5,599 nt of DNA from Acinetobacter sp. (GTDB lineage: Bacteria; Pseudomonadota; Gammaproteobacteria; Pseudomonadales; Moraxellaceae), in assembly GCA_008017255.1 (NCBI GenBank), contig SSHD01000072.1, forward strand, positions 1 through 5,599. The letters are read 5' to 3'. Under the pieces are notes generated by a model, which had not been told where the DNA came from, made no database searches, and worked only from the letters and a program-made list of their open reading frames with translations. The position numbers and the translations under genes were made by a program. This document shows, one piece after another, positions 1 through 5,599 of this stretch (the stretch's first letter is position 1; every line of letters starts with the position of its first letter).

Positions 1-106
1 CTACAGTGTCGGCAACTTTGAAAACTTTGCGATTGTCCCAGTCTTGTTGAACTTGGGGCTCAATGGCACTTGCTTGATATTCGGTGTCAATGTGAGAAGT
101 CGTCAT
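1..106 (-). CDS. leuS: Leucyl-tRNA synthetase, N-terminal fragment
   Basis: The minus strand reads ATG at 106-104 and stays open for 35 codons to the window edge, giving a protein that begins MTTSHIDTEYQASAIEPQVQ and continues QDWDNRKVFKVADTV. I recognise this as the start of gammaproteobacterial LeuS. The family's N-terminus has a short 'EYQ...IE..VQQ.W' helix just before the catalytic Rossmann fold, so neither the HIGH nor the KMSKS motif is visible here. The enzyme is cytoplasmic, class I, and charges tRNA-Leu with leucine. No clear Shine-Dalgarno sequence precedes the ATG. The gene follows the DUF4124 gene on the same strand with a 136-base gap that contains a plausible promoter of its own and a hairpin. 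Only about 4% of a typical LeuS (about 870 residues) is present, so the call rests on sequence recognition alone. Confidence 0.85.
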   Translation of the reverse strand, partial: MTTSHIDTEYQASAIEPQVQQDWDNRKVFKVADTV

Positions 107-151
107 AGGGATATGCGATACAACAAAAAAGTAAGATTAAGATTGCTGCAC

Positions 152-181
152 AGCATAGCGCAAAACTGGGTGAAATGTCAG
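152..181 (-). promoter_or_regulatory. Candidate sigma-70 promoter for leuS
   Basis: On the minus strand CTGACA (181-176, five of six matches to TTGACA) is followed after 18 bases by TATGCT (157-152, four of six matches to TATAAT). Transcription would start near 145, giving a leader of about 40 bases before the leuS ATG at 106. It lies downstream of the hairpin at 203-227, which fits an independent leuS transcript. This is consensus matching by eye only. Confidence 0.4.
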
Positions 182-202
182 TTTTTGATTGGGATTTTAT
201 CT

Positions 203-227
203 TCAAGGCGGTTAGATACCGCCTTGA
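203..227 (-). terminator. Hairpin between DUF4124 gene and leuS, possible weak terminator
   Basis: TCAAGGCGGT (203-212) and ACCGCCTTGA (218-227) form a perfect 10-bp inverted repeat around a 5-base loop, starting about 15 bases after the stop codon of the DUF4124 gene. The stem is GC-rich at its tip. On the minus-strand transcript it is followed by AGATAAAATC rather than a run of U, so it is not a textbook Rho-independent terminator. It may instead protect the 3' end of the message or act as a pause or processing site. Confidence 0.45.
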
Positions 228-242
228 TCTATTTAGGCTACT

Positions 243-593
243 TTATCGGTCTGAATGTGATGGTGCAGATGGTGCCTGAGCAGGAGGTGAGGTTGTTGCA
301 GCCGCTTCAACCGCCACATTTGCTACTTGTGATACATGTTGCGCAGCATTCTGGGCTTGCTGTGGGGCCTGATTTGCTGTTGTGGCTGGTGCTTGTGTCG
401 GCTGATTTCCACCATAGGTTGAAACTTTGTTTAAACGTTTTGCACCTTTAGGTGGAGGTGTGGTGGTGTAGTGGGTCGATCCATTTGCATCGACCCATTT
501 GTAGTACTGTTGAGCATGGTTTTGAGTTGAACAAAACAACAGTGCTGTTGTAGCAATCGTATATAAGCCCGTTTTTAAATAAGATGGTTTCAT
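243..593 (-). CDS. Small secreted DUF4124-type protein
   Basis: This encodes 116 residues. Residues 1-27 look like a Sec signal peptide: a lysine-containing N-terminus, a hydrophobic core (LYTIATTALLF) and a probable cleavage site after N-H-A at 25-27. A cysteine at 21 lacks a proper lipobox, so a lipoprotein is unlikely. Residues 30-48 (YYKWVDANGSTHYTTTPPP) match the DUF4124 signature, in which 'YKWVD.NG..HY...PP' is typical. The remaining tail, roughly 58-116, is low-complexity and rich in Ala, Gln, Pro and Thr, and is probably disordered. The ATG at 593 is chosen because GGAGAG (606-601) lies 7 bases upstream. An in-frame TTG at 608 overlaps that ribosome site and is rejected. The function of DUF4124 proteins is poorly defined; they are periplasmic or envelope-associated in gammaproteobacteria. 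No partner is evident beside it, and I assign no specific role. Confidence 0.8.
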   Translation of the reverse strand: MKPSYLKTGLYTIATTALLFCSTQNHAQQYYKWVDANGSTHYTTTPPPKGAKRLNKVSTYGGNQPTQAPATTANQAPQQAQNAAQHVSQVANVAVEAAATTSPPAQAPSAPSHSDR

Positions 594-787
594 GTTTGAT
601 CTCTCCAAGAGAATTCTGTCTATATTCGATCAAAGTGTATTCAGGATGCAATTTACAATGTATCGTTTTATGTAAAAAGAAAATGAATTTTTGATAAATG
701 GACGTTTCAATAGACTAAACCACAACCTTGAATAAGCCTAAAAAAACAACAGCCAAAAAATATTATAGAAAAACCTTTCCTTTATTC

Positions 788-816
788 TTGACTTTGTGTA
801 TGAAAGCAACAAAAAT
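788..816 (+). promoter_or_regulatory. Candidate promoter 1 for ilvIHC
   Basis: TTGACT (788-793, five of six matches to the -35 consensus) is followed after 17 bases by AAAAAT (811-816, four of six). Use of this site would start transcription near 823 and give a leader of about 275 bases. The -10 is weak, and the choice between this site and the one at 879-907 cannot be made from the sequence. Confidence 0.25.
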
Positions 817-878
817 GCTTGCTTTAGTTTTATATGCGCTTATTTGATCACCCTTCGAATAAATGTCATGGCTTGCAA

Positions 879-907
879 TGGACATTCTTTCTAGCCGAGA
901 GAATGAT
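879..907 (+). promoter_or_regulatory. Candidate promoter 2 for ilvIHC
   Basis: TGGACA (879-884, five of six) is followed after 17 bases by AATGAT (902-907, four of six). It would start transcription near 914, exactly where the perfect inverted repeat at 913-938 begins, and it overlaps the ATTCTTT/AGAGAAT dyad. That arrangement would suit an operator controlling the site. The evidence is consensus matching only. Confidence 0.25.
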
Positions 908-912
908 TTTTT

Positions 913-938
913 AAAATATGTTTATCCCAACATATTTT
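913..938. repeat. Perfect inverted repeat in the ilvI leader
   Basis: AAAATATGTT (913-922) and AACATATTTT (929-938) are perfect 10-bp complements around TATCCC. The stem is AT-rich and lacks a following U-run, so a protein-binding operator is at least as likely as an RNA terminator. Thirteen bases of the right side, CCCAACATATTTT (926-938), recur exactly at 3451-3463 just upstream of ilvC. Confidence 0.6.
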
Positions 939-1099
939 GATTCGAGATGTAAACACAGCCCACACGGCTGATGAGTCAGAAAATTTTTCCTATTGCAGCA
1001 AAAACCAGTACAAGACGCACGCTTAAAATGTGCATAAGTTAATGAATAAAACACAGTTTATGTCTCCCATAAATTGTGCAAACTCTAGGGTGAATCACG

Positions 1100-2827
1100 T
1101 TGGAACTCTTATCTGGTGGTGAAATGCTCGTTCGTGCCCTCGCGGACGAAGGCGTAGAGCATGTGTTTGGATATCCAGGCGGCGCAGTACTACATATTTA
1201 CGATGCGCTATTTCAGCAAGACCGAATTAATCATTATTTAGTACGCCACGAACAAGCAGCGGGCCACATGGCAGACGCTTATTCGCGCGTAACTGGTAAA
1301 ACGGGTGTGGTACTTGTGACCTCTGGTCCGGGCGCAACCAATACCGTTACCCCAATTGCAACGGCTTATATGGACTCTATCCCAATGGTGATTTTGTCGG
1401 GTCAGGTTGCAAGCCATCTCATTGGTGAAGATGCGTTCCAAGAAACAGATATGGTCGGTATTTCGCGTCCAATCGTAAAGCATAGTTTCCAAGTGCGTCA
1501 TGCCAGTGAAATTCCTGCCATTATTAAAAAAGCATTTTATATCGCTGCGTCTGGTCGTCCGGGTCCAGTGGTAATTGATATTCCGAAAGATGCTACCAAT
1601 CCGGCAGAAAAATTTGCCTACGAATATCCTGAAAAAGTGAAAATGCGCTCATATCAGCCACCCTCACGTGGACATTCTGGTCAAATTCGTAAAGCGATTG
1701 ATGAGCTCATTACTGCAAAACGCCCAATGATTTACACTGGCGGTGGCGTGGTACAAGGTAATGCGTCAGGATTATTGACTGAACTGGCGCACTTATTGGG
1801 TTATCCAGTAACTAATACGCTAATGGGCTTGGGTGCTTTCCCAGGCAATGATCCGCAATTTGTCGGCATGTTGGGTATGCACGGTACTTATGAAGCCAAC
1901 ATGGCAATGCACAATGCCGATGTGATTTTAGCCATTGGTGCGCGTTTCGATGACCGTGTGACCAACAACCCAGCTAAATTCTGTTTAAATGCCAAAGTCA
2001 TTCATATAGATGTAGACCCTGCGACCATTTCAAAAACCATTATGGCGCACATTCCAATTGTGGGCGCGGTCGAGCCTGTGTTGCAAGAAATGTTAGCGCA
2101 GCTTAAGCAAATGAATGTGTCTAAACCAAATCCGGAAGCAATTGCGGCTTGGTGGTCTCAGATTAATGAATGGCGTCAAGTGCATGGCTTACGCTATGAA
2201 GCTGCGCAAAACGGTGAAATGAAACCGCAACAAGTGGTTGAAGCACTCGACCGTGTGACCAATGGCGAAGCAATTATTACTTCGGACGTAGGTCAGCACC
2301 AAATGTTTGGCGCCAACTACTACAAATACAAACGTCCACGTCAATGGATTAACTCAGGTGGCTTAGGCACCATGGGTGTTGGCTTACCGTATGCAATGGC
2401 GGCAAAACTGGCGTATCCAGACCAGCAAGTGGTGTGTATTACGGGTGAAGCGTCTATTCAAATGTGTATTCAGGAACTTTCCACCTGTAAGCAATATGGC
2501 TTAAATGTGAAAATTCTATGCCTGAATAACCAAGCGCTTGGCATGGTAAAACAATGGCAAGATATGAATTACGAAGGTCGTCATGCAAGTTCTTATGTCG
2601 ATTCATTGCCTGACTTTGCCAAGTTGATGGAAGCGTATGGTCATGTCGGTATTCAAATTGATCATGCCGATGAACTTGAGTCTAAATTAGCCGAAGCAAT
2701 GGCGATTAATGATAAATGTGTATTTATTAATGTCATGGTTGACCGCACAGAACACGTCTATCCAATGTTGATTGCAGGTCAATCGATGAAGGATATGTGG
2801 TTAGGAAAAGGAGAGCGTACCGAATGA
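1100..2827 (+). CDS. ilvI: Acetohydroxyacid synthase, large catalytic subunit
   Basis: The product of 575 residues closely matches IlvI-type subunits (E. coli IlvI is about 574). The enzyme condenses two pyruvates to 2-acetolactate, or pyruvate with 2-oxobutyrate to acetohydroxybutyrate, using thiamine diphosphate, Mg and FAD in the cytoplasm. Three thiamine-enzyme domains are visible: N-terminal (about 3-170) with the catalytic Glu51 in [10 protein letters not shown], central (about 192-330), and C-terminal (about 395-550) with the cofactor motif. That motif reads GEA at 449-451, where the family usually has GDG, and is followed by the Asn pair 476-477. The start is TTG at 1100: AGGGTG (1087-1092) lies 7 bases upstream and translation from here gives the normal family N-terminus, [19 protein letters not shown]. 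The stop overlaps the ilvH start in ATGA, implying translational coupling. I chose ilvI rather than ilvB because of its pairing with an IlvH-sized subunit. Confidence 0.96.
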   Translation: MELLSGGEMLVRALADEGVEHVFGYPGGAVLHIYDALFQQDRINHYLVRHEQAAGHMADAYSRVTGKTGVVLVTSGPGATNTVTPIATAYMDSIPMVILSGQVASHLIGEDAFQETDMVGISRPIVKHSFQVRHASEIPAIIKKAFYIAASGRPGPVVIDIPKDATNPAEKFAYEYPEKVKMRSYQPPSRGHSGQIRKAIDELITAKRPMIYTGGGVVQGNASGLLTELAHLLGYPVTNTLMGLGAFPGNDPQFVGMLGMHGTYEANMAMHNADVILAIGARFDDRVTNNPAKFCLNAKVIHIDVDPATISKTIMAHIPIVGAVEPVLQEMLAQLKQMNVSKPNPEAIAAWWSQINEWRQVHGLRYEAAQNGEMKPQQVVEALDRVTNGEAIITSDVGQHQMFGANYYKYKRPRQWINSGGLGTMGVGLPYAMAAKLAYPDQQVVCITGEASIQMCIQELSTCKQYGLNVKILCLNNQALGMVKQWQDMNYEGRHASSYVDSLPDFAKLMEAYGHVGIQIDHADELESKLAEAMAINDKCVFINVMVDRTEHVYPMLIAGQSMKDMWLGKGERTE

Positions 2828-3315
2828 GACATATTATTTCTGTACTCGTTGAAAATGAAGCTGGTGCGCTTTCTCGGTTGGTGGGTTTATTTTCCCAGCG
2901 TAACTACAACATTGAAACTTTAAATGTTGCACCGACTGAAGACGAAACTTTGTCGCGTTTGACCTTAACCACTTATGGTGACGATCATAAAATCGAGCAA
3001 ATTACCAAGCAGCTGAATAAATTGGTTGAAGTGGTGAAAGTAGTCGATTTGTCGGAAGGTGCGCATATTGAACGTGAATTGATGTTGATCAAATTGAAAG
3101 CATTGGGTGCAGCACGTGCGGAAATTAAACGCACTGCGGACATCTTCCGTGCACAAATTGTCGATGTCACACCAACCACTTATACCATTCAAATTGCAGG
3201 TACTACCGACAAAATTGATGGTTTTATTGATGCTTTAGCCGAAAATACTATTCTTGAAGTAGTGCGTTCTGGTGTGTCAGGCATTGCGCGTGGCGAAAAG
3301 GTTTTAACAGTTTAA
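2824..3315 (+). CDS. ilvH: Acetohydroxyacid synthase, small regulatory subunit
   Basis: This 163-residue protein has the same length as E. coli IlvH and resembles it throughout. It binds the IlvI subunit, raises its activity and confers feedback inhibition by valine. An ACT domain fills residues 1-75 ([17 protein letters not shown] onward) and the small-subunit C-terminal domain spans about 84-158, with '[14 protein letters not shown]' in its middle. Asn11, Gly14, Ser17 and Asn29, positions in the valine-binding region of the E. coli protein, are all conserved, so valine sensitivity is expected (inference). The ATG at 2824 overlaps the ilvI stop. AAGGAG (2808-2813) lies 10 bases before it, inside the end of ilvI. 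A GTG at 2797 in the same frame would add nine residues absent from the family and is rejected. Confidence 0.95.
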   Translation: MRHIISVLVENEAGALSRLVGLFSQRNYNIETLNVAPTEDETLSRLTLTTYGDDHKIEQITKQLNKLVEVVKVVDLSEGAHIERELMLIKLKALGAARAEIKRTADIFRAQIVDVTPTTYTIQIAGTTDKIDGFIDALAENTILEVVRSGVSGIARGEKVLTV

Positions 3316-3326
3316 GTTTTTAAAAA

Positions 3327-3443
3327 CCCTCATCCCAACCTTCTCCCTGAGCCATATATGGCGCAAGAGAAGGAGTTCCCTCTCCTGAGCAAGTTTTAAA
3401 GTACCGCTTTAAAACGAAGCGCAAGTGAGGGTTAGGGTGAGGG
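3327..3443. repeat. Palindromic intergenic repeat between ilvH and ilvC
   Basis: The element is bounded by CCCTCATCCCAACC (3327-3340) and GGTTAGGGTGAGGG (3430-3443), which are reverse complements at 12 of 14 positions. Inside are two hairpins. The first has CCTTCTC/GAGAAGG arms (3339-3345/3367-3373) around the perfect palindrome GCCATATATGGC (3351-3362). The second is GTTTTAAAG/CTTTAAAAC (3393-3401/3407-3415) with loop TACCG. Each hairpin is bracketed by CCTGAGC on the left (3346-3352, 3384-3390) and GCGCAAG on the right (3361-3367, 3419-3425). It carries no gene. Neither hairpin has a following U-run, so read-through from ilvH into ilvC is expected. It resembles a dispersed repeat of the REP or MITE kind; a copy-number search of the genome would settle this. 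Confidence 0.75.
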
Positions 3444-3474
3444 GGAAATACCCAACATATTTTAAAGATTCTAA

Positions 3475-4503
<1,029 letters not shown>

Positions 4504-4591
4504 GGTTACGTGCCTTGCACAAAAATGGGAAGCGTTGCTTCCCATTTTTCTTGCGCAGGGGAAAAGCGTTGCTTTTCTATTTCCCTGCTCA
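4504..4591. repeat. Hairpin-rich spacer element 1
   Basis: This 88-base non-coding spacer lies between copies A and B. In order it holds TTACGTGC, a 13-bp perfect hairpin with GTT loop (4521-4549), the boundary motif CTTGCGC (4550-4556), and a second hairpin, GAAAAGC-GTT-GCTTTTC (4561-4577). The second hairpin is enclosed by GCAGGG (4555-4560) and CCCTGC (4583-4588), with TATTT bulged. The element closes with GCTCAGG (4587-4593), whose final GG is the start of copy B. Read on the minus strand this is CCTGAGC-hairpin-GCGCAAG, the same frame as in the ilvH-ilvC repeat. Confidence 0.8.
4521..4549 (+). terminator. Likely Rho-independent terminator just after ilvC
   Basis: AAAAATGGGAAGC (4521-4533) and GCTTCCCATTTTT (4537-4549) pair perfectly over 13 bp around GTT, with the T-run forming the 3' side, 17 bases after the ilvC stop. 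The A-stem-T layout should terminate ilvIHC transcription, possibly in both directions. The same hairpin is also the first hairpin of spacer element 1, so its terminator role may be acquired rather than original. Confidence 0.65.
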
Positions 4592-4632
4592 GGATTCAAG
4601 CGAATAAAATCGTAGACAAAGAGAAGAACTAA
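4592..4632 (+). repeat. ilvC 3'-end direct repeat, copy B
   Basis: This 41-base copy differs from copy A at three positions: GCC to GCG, AAC to AAT and GAA to GAG. In the ilvC frame all three are silent, so it would still encode [16 protein letters not shown]. No start codon or upstream frame allows it to be translated as a gene here. It is preceded by GCTCA instead of the CCGTG found before copy A. Confidence 0.95.
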
Positions 4633-4717
4633 TTTCTTCTTTATGTTTGCTTAACGTGCGTTAGCGAAGCGCAGCTTCGCGCTTGGGCAGAGCGTTGCTC
4701 TGCTGATTCCTCGCTCA
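4633..4717. repeat. Hairpin-rich spacer element 2
   Basis: This 85-base spacer lies between copies B and C and has the same plan as element 1: TTAACGTGC (4651-4659), hairpin GCGAAGC-GCA-GCTTCGC (4664-4680), the boundary motif CTTGGGC (4682-4688, one base off CTTGCGC), and a second hairpin, GCAGAGC-GTT-GCTCTGC (4687-4703). It then has TTCC and GCTCAGG (4713-4719) running into copy C. The stems differ in sequence from element 1 but pair equally well, and the GCGTTGC tip of the second hairpin is identical. Confidence 0.8.
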
Positions 4718-4758
4718 GGATTCAAGCCAACAAAATCGTAGATAAACAGAAGAACTAA
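4718..4758 (+). repeat. ilvC 3'-end direct repeat, copy C
   Basis: This 41-base copy differs from copy A at three positions: GAC to GAT (silent) and GAA to CAG (Glu to Gln, two base changes). It would encode [16 protein letters not shown]. A canonical terminator begins 20 bases after its stop codon, the usual position for a native gene end, which suggests copy C marks the ancestral ilvC terminus (inference). Confidence 0.95.
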
Positions 4759-4777
4759 GTTTTAACTCTGAATCACG

Positions 4778-4809
4778 AAAACCCTTGTTCAATTCAACAA
4801 GGGTTTTTT
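4778..4809 (+). terminator. Canonical Rho-independent terminator
   Basis: AAAACCCTTGTT (4778-4789) and AACAAGGGTTTT (4796-4807) form a perfect 12-bp stem around a 6-base loop, and the 3' arm runs into TTTTTT then ATTTG. This is a standard intrinsic terminator, downstream of copy C and before the hisD upstream region. It probably ended ilvC transcription before the extra copies arose and now serves as a second terminator. Confidence 0.88.
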
Positions 4810-4987
4810 ATTTGCCAAGTAAATTGCTCGCTTTGAAGTTTCCCCTGACAGGGGGAAGATTTAGAGGGAGTATTCTTGGTTATTCACCAATTCGTCAATT
4901 TCAACGATTAACCTGAACATAGCCTCCCACAACGTAGCGGAAAAAGAGTAAACTTAGCTTTCTTTTATACACCTTGTGGGTAAATTG
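4810..4987. other. hisD upstream region
   Basis: This is 178 bases without a gene. CCCCTG/CAGGGG (4842-4847/4849-4854) forms a compact GC-rich palindrome followed by GGAAGATTTAGAGGGAG, which looks like the edge of another dispersed repeat. TTGGT/ACCAA (4876-4880/4886-4890) and CCCACAA/TTGTGGG (4926-4932/4974-4980) are further inverted repeats, the latter ending 7 bases before the hisD start. I found no promoter with two good consensus boxes; a TATACA at 4966-4971 is the best -10 but has no -35 partner. Confidence 0.55.
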
Positions 4988-5599
4988 ATGCGCCGTTTAT
5001 CGACTCAAGATCAGAACTTTAAACAGGCATTTGCTGAACTATTAGCATTTGAAACTGTGAATGATCCTCAATTAGTACAAACTGTTGACCAAATTATTGC
5101 TGATGTGCGTCAGCATGGCGATGCTCAGGTACTAAAACTCACTCAGCAGTTCGATCAACATCCCGCGCATCACTTTTCCGAATTAGAACTGACACAAGCT
5201 CAGCTCAAAGCTGCATTTGATGGCTTGAACACAGAAATTCGTGATGCTTTGCGATTGGCAGCAAAACGCATTCAATCTTTCCACCAAGCGCAAAAGCAAG
5301 AGGGTTGGAGCTATGTGGATGATCTCGGTAATACCTTAGGTCAAAAAGTCACTCCACTGGACCGTGTCGGCATCTATGTGCCGGGTGGTTTGGCATCCTA
5401 TCCATCTTCTGTTTTAATGAATGCTATCCCTGCGCATGTCGCCGGCGTACCTGAAATTATTATGGTGGTACCTGCGCCGAAAGGTGAATTAAATCCTTTG
5501 GTATTGGCAGCAGCGCATTTGGCAGGGGTCAGTCGAGTGTTCACCATTGGTGGTGCGCAAGCCGTTGCAGCACTGGCTTACGGTACAGAAACCATTCCC
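4988..5599 (+). CDS. hisD: Histidinol dehydrogenase, N-terminal part
   Basis: The frame is open from ATG at 4988 to the window edge, 204 codons of an expected 430 or so. The family signature RVGIYVPGG lies at 126-134 and is followed by LASYPSSVLMNAIPAHVAGV. IGGAQAVAALAYGT begins at residue 187. These form the NAD-binding and substrate-domain start of HisD, a zinc enzyme that oxidises histidinol to histidine in two NAD-dependent steps in the cytoplasm. The catalytic Glu-His pair and most zinc ligands lie beyond the window. The MRRLSTQDQ start fits the genus. The ribosome site is weak (GTGGG at 4976-4980), and a TTG immediately upstream is an unlikely alternative. No hisG is found upstream within the window; the spacing after the terminator at 4778-4809 suggests a transcription unit separate from ilvIHC. 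Confidence 0.95.
   Translation, partial: MRRLSTQDQNFKQAFAELLAFETVNDPQLVQTVDQIIADVRQHGDAQVLKLTQQFDQHPAHHFSELELTQAQLKAAFDGLNTEIRDALRLAAKRIQSFHQAQKQEGWSYVDDLGNTLGQKVTPLDRVGIYVPGGLASYPSSVLMNAIPAHVAGVPEIIMVVPAPKGELNPLVLAAAHLAGVSRVFTIGGAQAVAALAYGTETIP

Larger units (their letters stand above)
594..1099. other. Divergent intergenic region, ilvI leader
   Basis: This 506-base, AT-rich stretch separates the minus-strand DUF4124 gene from ilvI. It contains no convincing protein gene. The ilvI-proximal half holds several inverted repeats: AATGTC/GACATT (862-867/881-886), ATTCTTT/AGAGAAT (884-890/898-904), a perfect 10-bp repeat at 913-938, and CAGCC/GGCTG (956-960/966-970). No hairpin here is directly followed by a U-run, so a classical attenuator terminator is not visible. 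The ilvI ribosome site, AGGGTG at 1087-1092, lies at its end. A minus-strand TATAAT (767-762) could serve the DUF4124 gene but has a poor -35 partner. Confidence 0.7.

Noticed and set aside
44..451. Plus-strand open frame of 135 codons
   Set aside because: It overlaps both leuS and the DUF4124 gene in antisense, has no ribosome site and resembles no family I know.
594..608. TTG start at 608 for the DUF4124 protein
   Set aside because: The TTG overlaps the GGAGAG ribosome site that correctly serves the ATG at 593.
448..651. Minus-strand open frame of 67 codons
   Set aside because: It largely overlaps the DUF4124 gene in another frame and has no recognisable motif.
863..940. Small frame of 25 codons (starts MSWLAMD) in the ilvI leader
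   Set aside because: It has no ribosome site, is not enriched in branched-chain residues, and its end coincides with the inverted repeat by chance.
1042..1122. Small frame starting MNKTQFM overlapping the ilvI start
   Set aside because: It is out of frame with ilvI, has no ribosome site and has ordinary composition.
1238..1501. Antisense frame inside ilvI
   Set aside because: It is a shadow of a well-supported coding gene.
2965..3192. Two antisense frames inside ilvH
   Set aside because: They are shadows of ilvH with no motif or ribosome site.
3393..3415. Terminator between ilvH and ilvC
   Set aside because: The hairpin is AT-rich and followed by GAAGCGC with no U-run; it is better explained as part of the repeat.
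4504..4717. Integrase attachment-site scar (prophage or integrative element)
   Set aside because: Direct repeats of a gene 3' end fit att sites, but no integrase or cargo is present and two consecutive intervals of nearly equal small size make simple element loss unlikely. It is kept only as an alternative mechanism.

Overview
The window looks like chromosomal DNA of an Acinetobacter-type gammaproteobacterium. The basis is my recognition of the protein sequences (IlvI, IlvH, IlvC, HisD and the LeuS N-terminus) and the moderately AT-rich base composition with AT-rich spacers. No database search was possible, so the genus is an inference.

Layout: (1) 1-593, minus strand: the first 35 codons of leuS, preceded by a small secreted DUF4124-type protein of 116 residues. 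(2) 594-1099: a 506-base divergent spacer with no convincing gene. It holds the ilvI leader, which carries several dyads and weak promoter-like sites. (3) 1100-4503, plus strand: ilvI (TTG start), ilvH (4-base overlap with ilvI) and ilvC, separated from ilvH by a 171-base spacer containing a palindromic repeat. (4) 4504-4987: a non-coding stretch in which the last 41 bases of ilvC, stop codon included, occur two more times, each preceded by a hairpin-rich spacer of 85-88 bases. A canonical terminator and the hisD upstream region follow. (5) 4988-5599: the first 204 codons of hisD, running off the window.

IlvI and IlvH form the large and small subunits of acetohydroxyacid synthase. IlvC performs the next step, giving the dihydroxy acid precursors of valine, isoleucine and leucine. 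HisD catalyses the last step of histidine synthesis and is probably a separate transcription unit.

The most unusual part is 4463-4758. The three ilvC 3' ends differ from each other mainly by synonymous changes, and the two intervening spacers share one architecture although their hairpin stems have different sequences. The boundary motif CCTGAGC...GCGCAAG that brackets these hairpins also brackets the two hairpins in the ilvH-ilvC spacer, in the opposite orientation. Together this suggests a family of small structured elements with a special relationship to gene ends. It could be a mobile or recombining repeat that supplies a replacement gene 3' end, but the mechanism is unknown to me.
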